The notes beneath the pieces were generated by a model that searched no databases, had not been told where the DNA came from, and saw only the letters and a list, made by a program, of their open reading frames with translations. The translations under genes and the position numbers were made by a program. Positions 20,419 through 23,756 of a stretch of DNA of 23,756 nt are shown piece by piece (the first letter of the stretch is position 1; each line of letters begins with the position of its first letter). The stretch is from IMG/VR virus record IMGVR_UViG_3300032299_000466, positions 1 through 23,756 of that record; one strand, 5' to 3'. This stretch comes from a virus.

Positions 20419-20862
20419 ATGTCACAAACTACTTGGAGCGGACCACTCGCCTCTGGCGACCGCAACGCAGGCGAAAGCGGCGGACCGAACCTCGGCTTCG
20501 TCACTCTTAGCCAAACCGCATTGATCAACTTCGACGCCACACTGGTACAAAACGCGACGTTCAACATCCCTGCGTCTTCGCAGATTGTGGACATCATCGT
20601 TGACGTGCTTACGCAGTACGACAGCGCCACCTCGGCAACGCTGACAGTCGGCACAGCTTCTGCTGGTACGACCTACGCCAGTGGCGTCAACGCCAAGACT
20701 GGCGTGCGCGTTCGGCCTACGTTCACCGCGGCACAGCTTGCTGCGATGGACGATGTTGGCACGAACCGCACGGTTGTCGCAACTATAACCTCTGTCGGTC
20801 AGCCGACTGCGGGTCAAGTTCGCGTCACCATGTTGTACGTACAAACAACGGCTGATGACTAA
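20419..20862 (+). CDS. small beta-rich virion protein, 147 aa
   Basis: The protein starts MSQTTWSGPLASGDRNAGES. Short-chain residues dominate, and strands are predicted throughout (QIVDIIVDVLTQYDSATSAT, RVRPTFTAAQLAAMDDVGTN, GQVRVTMLYVQTTADD). It lies between two UUCG hairpins next to the major capsid gene and has AAAGGAGAAA upstream. A decoration or minor virion role is likely. The precise one is unknown. Confidence 0.72.
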   Translation: MSQTTWSGPLASGDRNAGESGGPNLGFVTLSQTALINFDATLVQNATFNIPASSQIVDIIVDVLTQYDSATSATLTVGTASAGTTYASGVNAKTGVRVRPTFTAAQLAAMDDVGTNRTVVATITSVGQPTAGQVRVTMLYVQTTADD

Positions 20863-20885
20863 GCATTAGTCTTGTGTTATATGAG

Positions 20886-20907
20886 GGGGTCGCCTTCGGG
20901 TGGCCCC
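20886..20907 (+). terminator. second UUCG-capped hairpin
   Basis: GGGGTCGCC-TTCG-GGTGGCCCC gives a 9-base stem with two G-U pairs and a UUCG loop. It lies 23 bases after the stop of the 147-residue gene. No T-run follows. Confidence 0.55.
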
Positions 20908-20928
20908 TGATTATCAAGGAATATTTAG

Positions 20929-21336
20929 ATGGCAGATGCAGTAACAACACAGACCCTGTTCGATGGCGAGCGTATGGCCATCATGAAATTTACGAACATC
21001 TCCGACGGCACCGGCGAGACCAAAGTGACCAAGGTCGATGTATCGACACTCAACTCAAGTTCTTTCAACAAAGCCTGCGACGGCGTGACGATTACGAAAA
21101 TCCACGCCATGACGCACGGCATGGAAGTCGACATGTATTGGGACGCGACAGCCGATGTGCTTATCGCTGTAATTCCACAGAACAATATGTACTCGATGGA
21201 TTTTACGCAGTTCGGCGGTTTGTGGAACAACGCAGGCGCTGGCAAGACCGGCGACATCCAGTTCTCAACTCGCGACACTGGCGCTGGTGATACATACACT
21301 ATCATCCTTGAGATGGTTAAGTCTTACGCGGATTGA
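20929..21336 (+). CDS. virion structural-type protein, 135 aa
   Basis: The protein starts MADAVTTQTLFDGERMAIMK. It is a compact beta-rich protein with the phrases FTNISDGTGETKVTKVDVST, ITKIHAMTHGMEVDMYWDAT and DFTQFGGLWNNAGAGKTGDI. I recall this layout in uncharacterised virion proteins of marine and freshwater phages. It ends with TGATG, so the next gene is translationally coupled. Confidence 0.74.
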   Translation: MADAVTTQTLFDGERMAIMKFTNISDGTGETKVTKVDVSTLNSSSFNKACDGVTITKIHAMTHGMEVDMYWDATADVLIAVIPQNNMYSMDFTQFGGLWNNAGAGKTGDIQFSTRDTGAGDTYTIILEMVKSYAD

Positions 21337-21962
21337 TGGTGGACAACACGTTCGACCTTCGCCTGTTTAAGGCCAAGAACCAGATCGACGACGCGCTGGG
21401 TGTGAACAGGCGCGGGCAGCAGCCTATGCTGCAGCAGCCTATGCAGCAAGGGCAACCGCCCCGCGCCAACGCAAACTTAACGCCGAACGGCATGCAGATC
21501 GGCGCTCAGGTGCCCACGCGCAACGGCCAGTTCGACATTGGCGCTCAGATGCGTGTCAACCCCAAAGGCGTCTCGCTACAGCAGCTTCAGGCGCAGTACA
21601 GCAATCCGAAGTTCTCTGCGGGCGTGGGCTATGACCCACAGCAACGCGGTGTCAACGCCAACCTGCGCGTGCCCTTCAAGAAGGGTGGCCTCGCTATGGC
21701 CGAGGGCGGCGGCGCATGGACCCGCAAGGAGGGCAAGAACCCCGAAGGTGGCCTCAACGCCAAGGGCCGCGCATCGCTGCGCGCTCAGGGCAAGGACATC
21801 AAGCCGCCCGTCAGCGCCAAGCAGGCGAAGAAATCACCCAAAGCGGCTGCACGTCGCAAGAGCTTCTGCGCGCGGTCCGCTGGGCAAGCCAAAATGTTTC
21901 CTGACGCTGCACGCGACCCCGATAGCAGGCTCAATAAAGCGAGGCGCAAATGGGACTGCTAA
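21336..21962 (+). CDS. DUF6321-containing phage protein, 208 aa
   Basis: I start it at ATG 21336 in the TGATG overlap rather than at the in-frame TTG at 21333. An N-terminal Gln/Pro-rich linker (RGQQPMLQQPMQQGQPP) is followed by repeated Gly/Gln/Asn strands (about residues 45-115) and FKKGGLAMAEGGG. The last 80 residues, from AWTRKEGKNPEGGLNAKGRA through RRKSFCARSAGQ to DPDSRLNKARRKWDC, match the DUF6321 family known from aquatic phages. Two conserved Cys are visible (FCAR, WDC). Function is unknown; a virion or DNA-linked role is possible given the many basic residues. Confidence 0.8.
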   Translation: MVDNTFDLRLFKAKNQIDDALGVNRRGQQPMLQQPMQQGQPPRANANLTPNGMQIGAQVPTRNGQFDIGAQMRVNPKGVSLQQLQAQYSNPKFSAGVGYDPQQRGVNANLRVPFKKGGLAMAEGGGAWTRKEGKNPEGGLNAKGRASLRAQGKDIKPPVSAKQAKKSPKAAARRKSFCARSAGQAKMFPDAARDPDSRLNKARRKWDC

Positions 21963-21963
21963 C

Positions 21964-22140
21964 ATGAGCGACTTCGCAGTAAAACCTGTCTGGGACAAGA
22001 AACGCCCGAAAGACCTTGGCAAGCCGAAAGACTTGTCGGTCAAGCGCAAGAAAGCTGCCAAGGCGCGTGCCAAGGCGGCAGGACGACCCTATCCAAATCT
22101 CGTTGATAATATGGCTGCGGCCCGCAAGAAAGGTAAGTGA
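21964..22140 (+). CDS. tiny Lys-rich protein, 58 aa
   Basis: The ATG one base after the preceding TAA opens MSDFAVKPVWDKKRPKDLGK, then a Lys/Ala-rich helix (SVKRKKAAKARAKAAGRPYP) and NLVDNMAAARKKGK. The phrase GRPYPNLVDNMAA is one I recognise from tiny proteins of many tailed phages. The strongly basic character suggests nucleic-acid contact. The next gene starts one base after its stop. Confidence 0.75.
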   Translation: MSDFAVKPVWDKKRPKDLGKPKDLSVKRKKAAKARAKAAGRPYPNLVDNMAAARKKGK

Positions 22141-22141
22141 C

Positions 22142-22471
22142 ATGAAAGGTTTCAAAGACAGCACTCGCATGAAGTACATGGACGAGGGCGTTTCCACTCG
22201 CCCAACAGACAGCTCTGGCCGTCGCATGACGAACGAAGAGCTTGGCATGACACCGGGCGGCGTAGACCCCGCGAAGAAGCCAGTGGTGGTTAAACCAGCG
22301 GCAAAGAAGCCGATGCCTAAAGTCATGAGCGATTTAGAGCGGGCACGGATGATGCCTGCCCGTCCGTTGCCTATGAAAAACGGTGGCGGCGTGCCTGCTC
22401 ACAGCGACCGCCCAATGATCCGCCGCAACAAGGGCGGTCTTGCCGCAATGCCAAACGATAAGAAATGCTAA
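22142..22471 (+). CDS. small basic hypothetical protein, 109 aa
   Basis: The protein starts MKGFKDSTRMKYMDEGVSTR. It is rich in Met, Pro, Lys and Gly, largely unstructured by eye, with KKPVVVKPAAKKPMPKVMSD in the middle. The end, LPMKNGGGVPAHSD to RNKGGLAAMPNDKKC, echoes the FKKGGLAMAEGGG of the DUF6321 protein. A terminal Cys is present. It forms a coupled trio with the two genes before it. Function is unknown. Confidence 0.7.
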   Translation: MKGFKDSTRMKYMDEGVSTRPTDSSGRRMTNEELGMTPGGVDPAKKPVVVKPAAKKPMPKVMSDLERARMMPARPLPMKNGGGVPAHSDRPMIRRNKGGLAAMPNDKKC

Positions 22472-22488
22472 TCTAAAGGACGCACCAA

Positions 22489-22893
22489 ATGGCGAATGCG
22501 CTATACCCGCTGTGGAAGGAGCAGTTGCTTCAGTTTACGGCGAACAACAACCTCTCGGCGGGCACCGTTAAGGTGGCTCTGATCGACACTGGTGTATACA
22601 CGTACAGCGCGGCGCACCAGTTCTACTCGTCGGCGTCTGCGGCCACTGTAAACACGCCGCAGACTATCGGCAGCAAGACCTTCACCAACGGCGTGTTCGA
22701 TGGCGCTGACGTGTCGTTCACTGCCGTCACGGGTAACTCCGTCGAGGCTCTCATCCTCTACATCGACACGGGCACACCGTCTACCTCTCCGCTGGTGGCG
22801 TACATCGACACCTCGGTAACCGGTTTGCCAGTGACACCGAACGGTGGTAATATCGCCATCACGTGGAATGCAAGCGGCATATTCGCGCTATAA
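22489..22893 (+). CDS. conserved virion-type protein, 134 aa
   Basis: The protein starts MANALYPLWKEQLLQFTANN. It is beta-rich with the phrases VKVALIDTGVYTYSAAHQFY, KTFTNGVFDGADVSFTAVTG, EALILYIDTGTPSTSPLVAY and GLPVTPNGGNIAITWNASGI. This is a widespread phage structural protein pattern as I know it. The role in tail or adaptor is not settled. AAAGGACGC precedes the ATG. Confidence 0.8.
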   Translation: MANALYPLWKEQLLQFTANNNLSAGTVKVALIDTGVYTYSAAHQFYSSASAATVNTPQTIGSKTFTNGVFDGADVSFTAVTGNSVEALILYIDTGTPSTSPLVAYIDTSVTGLPVTPNGGNIAITWNASGIFAL

Positions 22894-22941
22894 GGTCGCA
22901 TAGTCGGAATTGAATAAATTATATTTGCATAAGGAAGTATC

Positions 22942-23373
22942 ATGGCAAAATCAATCATCACTTGTAACAATTTACTCAAGCTAATCTTTAACGCTACGGC
23001 TTGGGCAAACATGGCGGACAATGCTGCGTCTTCACCGTATACTAGCTTGTATCTAAGCCTTCACACGGCTGATCCGGGCACTGGCAACAGCCAGCTAACC
23101 AACGAAACCGCATACACCAACTACACCCGCATTGGCGTTCTGCGTACATCGGCTGGCTGGACTGTCTCAACAAACACGGCGGTTAACACTGCGCTGGTTC
23201 AGTTTCCACAGTGCGGCGCTTCTGGTTCTACGCTGACCTATGTTGCGATCGGCACTGCCTTAACGGGCGCTGGTAACGTGCTTTACTCAGGCCCACTCAA
23301 TAGCTCGCTGTCCGTTGCTTCTGGTATTCAGCCACAGTTCAACGCATCAGCCCTCACAGTCACGGAGACTTGA
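22942..23373 (+). CDS. conserved virion-type protein, 143 aa
   Basis: The protein starts MAKSIITCNNLLKLIFNATA. After a helical start it is beta-rich, with LYLSLHTADPGTGNSQLTNE, YTRIGVLRTSAGWTVSTNTA and TALTGAGNVLYSGPLNSSLS. The LHTADPG and WTVS phrases are common in phage virion proteins near tail or fibre genes. It has AAGGAAG upstream and follows a 48-base AT-rich gap. The precise role is unknown. Confidence 0.8.
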   Translation: MAKSIITCNNLLKLIFNATAWANMADNAASSPYTSLYLSLHTADPGTGNSQLTNETAYTNYTRIGVLRTSAGWTVSTNTAVNTALVQFPQCGASGSTLTYVAIGTALTGAGNVLYSGPLNSSLSVASGIQPQFNASALTVTET

Positions 23374-23374
23374 T

Positions 23375-23545
23375 ATGACGCAACCCAACTTAGCCAAAGG
23401 CGATGAGCCACTGTATTTGTGCGCTGAATGCAACGAACCCGTATTCTTGGTTGAAGGCGTTGTTTATAAGCCATGCGCCCACACGGATGCTGCGGTATTT
23501 GCAAACATGGTAGCAATCGTGCGCGGAACATCAGAGGTTAATTAA
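23375..23545 (+). CDS. tiny putative zinc-binding protein, 56 aa
   Basis: I start it at ATG 23375 (MTQPNLAKGDEPLYLCAECN), one base after the preceding stop, with CGGAGA upstream. Cys16, Cys19, Cys34 and His36 (LCAEC, KPCAH) could hold one zinc ion. A short helix follows (AAVFANMVAIVRG). The stop directly abuts the GTG of the next gene. No family is recognised. Confidence 0.68.
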   Translation: MTQPNLAKGDEPLYLCAECNEPVFLVEGVVYKPCAHTDAAVFANMVAIVRGTSEVN

Positions 23546-23756
23546 GTGGCGATCCGCTCTTACAAAGATTTGGTTGATGCTGAAGAAAACGGGCAGACGT
23601 TTTTTGGCAGCTTTCGTAAGAACTTGAACGCCGCAACTGGCACTAACTCTTGGTTTGATGTAACACTTAGCCCCGGCAATCCACTGCCATTTTATTACGC
23701 ATCTACACCCCTTATCGGCGCTCCAATGGGGCAGGCCGCAAACGGGGGAATGCCGC
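23546..23756 (+). CDS. virion structural-type protein, N-terminal part, cut by window edge
   Basis: A GTG immediately after the preceding TAA opens a frame reading MAIRSYKDLVDAEENGQTFF at its start, then GTNSWFDVTLSPGNPLPFYY and STPLIGAPMGQAANGGMP to the edge. The SYKxLVDAEExGQ opening and the SPGNPxPxYY phrase are familiar from virion proteins of other tailed phages. About 70 residues are visible. Confidence 0.75.
   Translation, partial: MAIRSYKDLVDAEENGQTFFGSFRKNLNAATGTNSWFDVTLSPGNPLPFYYASTPLIGAPMGQAANGGMP

Noticed and set aside
1-23756. tRNA genes, attachment sites and insertion sequences
   Set aside because: Reading both strands gave no cloverleaf-like segment, transposase, integrase or terminal repeats that I could support.

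Overview
This window is part of a double-stranded DNA tailed-phage (Caudoviricetes) genome. Genes are tightly packed, often with 4-base ATGA stop/start overlaps. They fall into two divergent arms separated by one control region of about 550 bases. No host gene, rRNA, tRNA, integrase, lysis gene or CRISPR array was found. The base composition is mostly GC-rich, and the small-gene style (MTLRDYFAGQ-type peptides, YdaS-like Cro protein, DUF2800/DUF2815 replication pair) resembles phages of Alphaproteobacteria. That host guess is an inference.

Left arm, minus strand, 11361 down to 1: the early and replication arm. From the control region outward it holds a run of small proteins of unknown function (11361-9300) and a lower-GC block of very small cassette-like genes (9295-6247). 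Next come four more small genes (6167-5165), a YdaS/Cro-like repressor with an apparent autoregulatory operator (5101-4895), and a primase-helicase (4889-2832). A replication/recombination operon follows: several small proteins, a Cas4/RecB-like DUF2800 nuclease with its Fe-S cysteines, and an Enc34-type single-strand DNA-binding protein cut by the left edge. Four sigma70-like promoters with a shared form (TTGAyn or TTGCAT, spacer 16-17, TAnrGA) punctuate this arm. A repeated leader, roughly ACCAACAACGAAAGG, precedes many of the start codons.

Control region, 11362-11906: it contains the leftward promoter, AT-rich palindromes, about ten CATG-centred repeats within 150 bases, a bulged hairpin with 13 paired bases, further direct and inverted repeats, and a rightward sigma70-like promoter. 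It looks like an operator array, an iteron-type replication origin, or both.

Right arm, plus strand, 11907 to the right edge: the packaging and virion arm. The order is small terminase, a tiny coiled-coil protein, large terminase, a long portal with a Gln-rich helical tail, two tiny proteins, a GroES-like co-chaperonin, an acidic scaffold, a pre-capsid protein, a decoration-like protein and the major capsid protein. Two further virion-type proteins are separated by UUCG-capped hairpins. Then come a DUF6321 protein, two small basic proteins, two beta-rich virion proteins, a small putative zinc-binding protein and a truncated virion gene. The co-chaperonin between portal and capsid suggests capsid folding through a GroES/GroEL-type machine, with the GroEL presumably supplied by the host.
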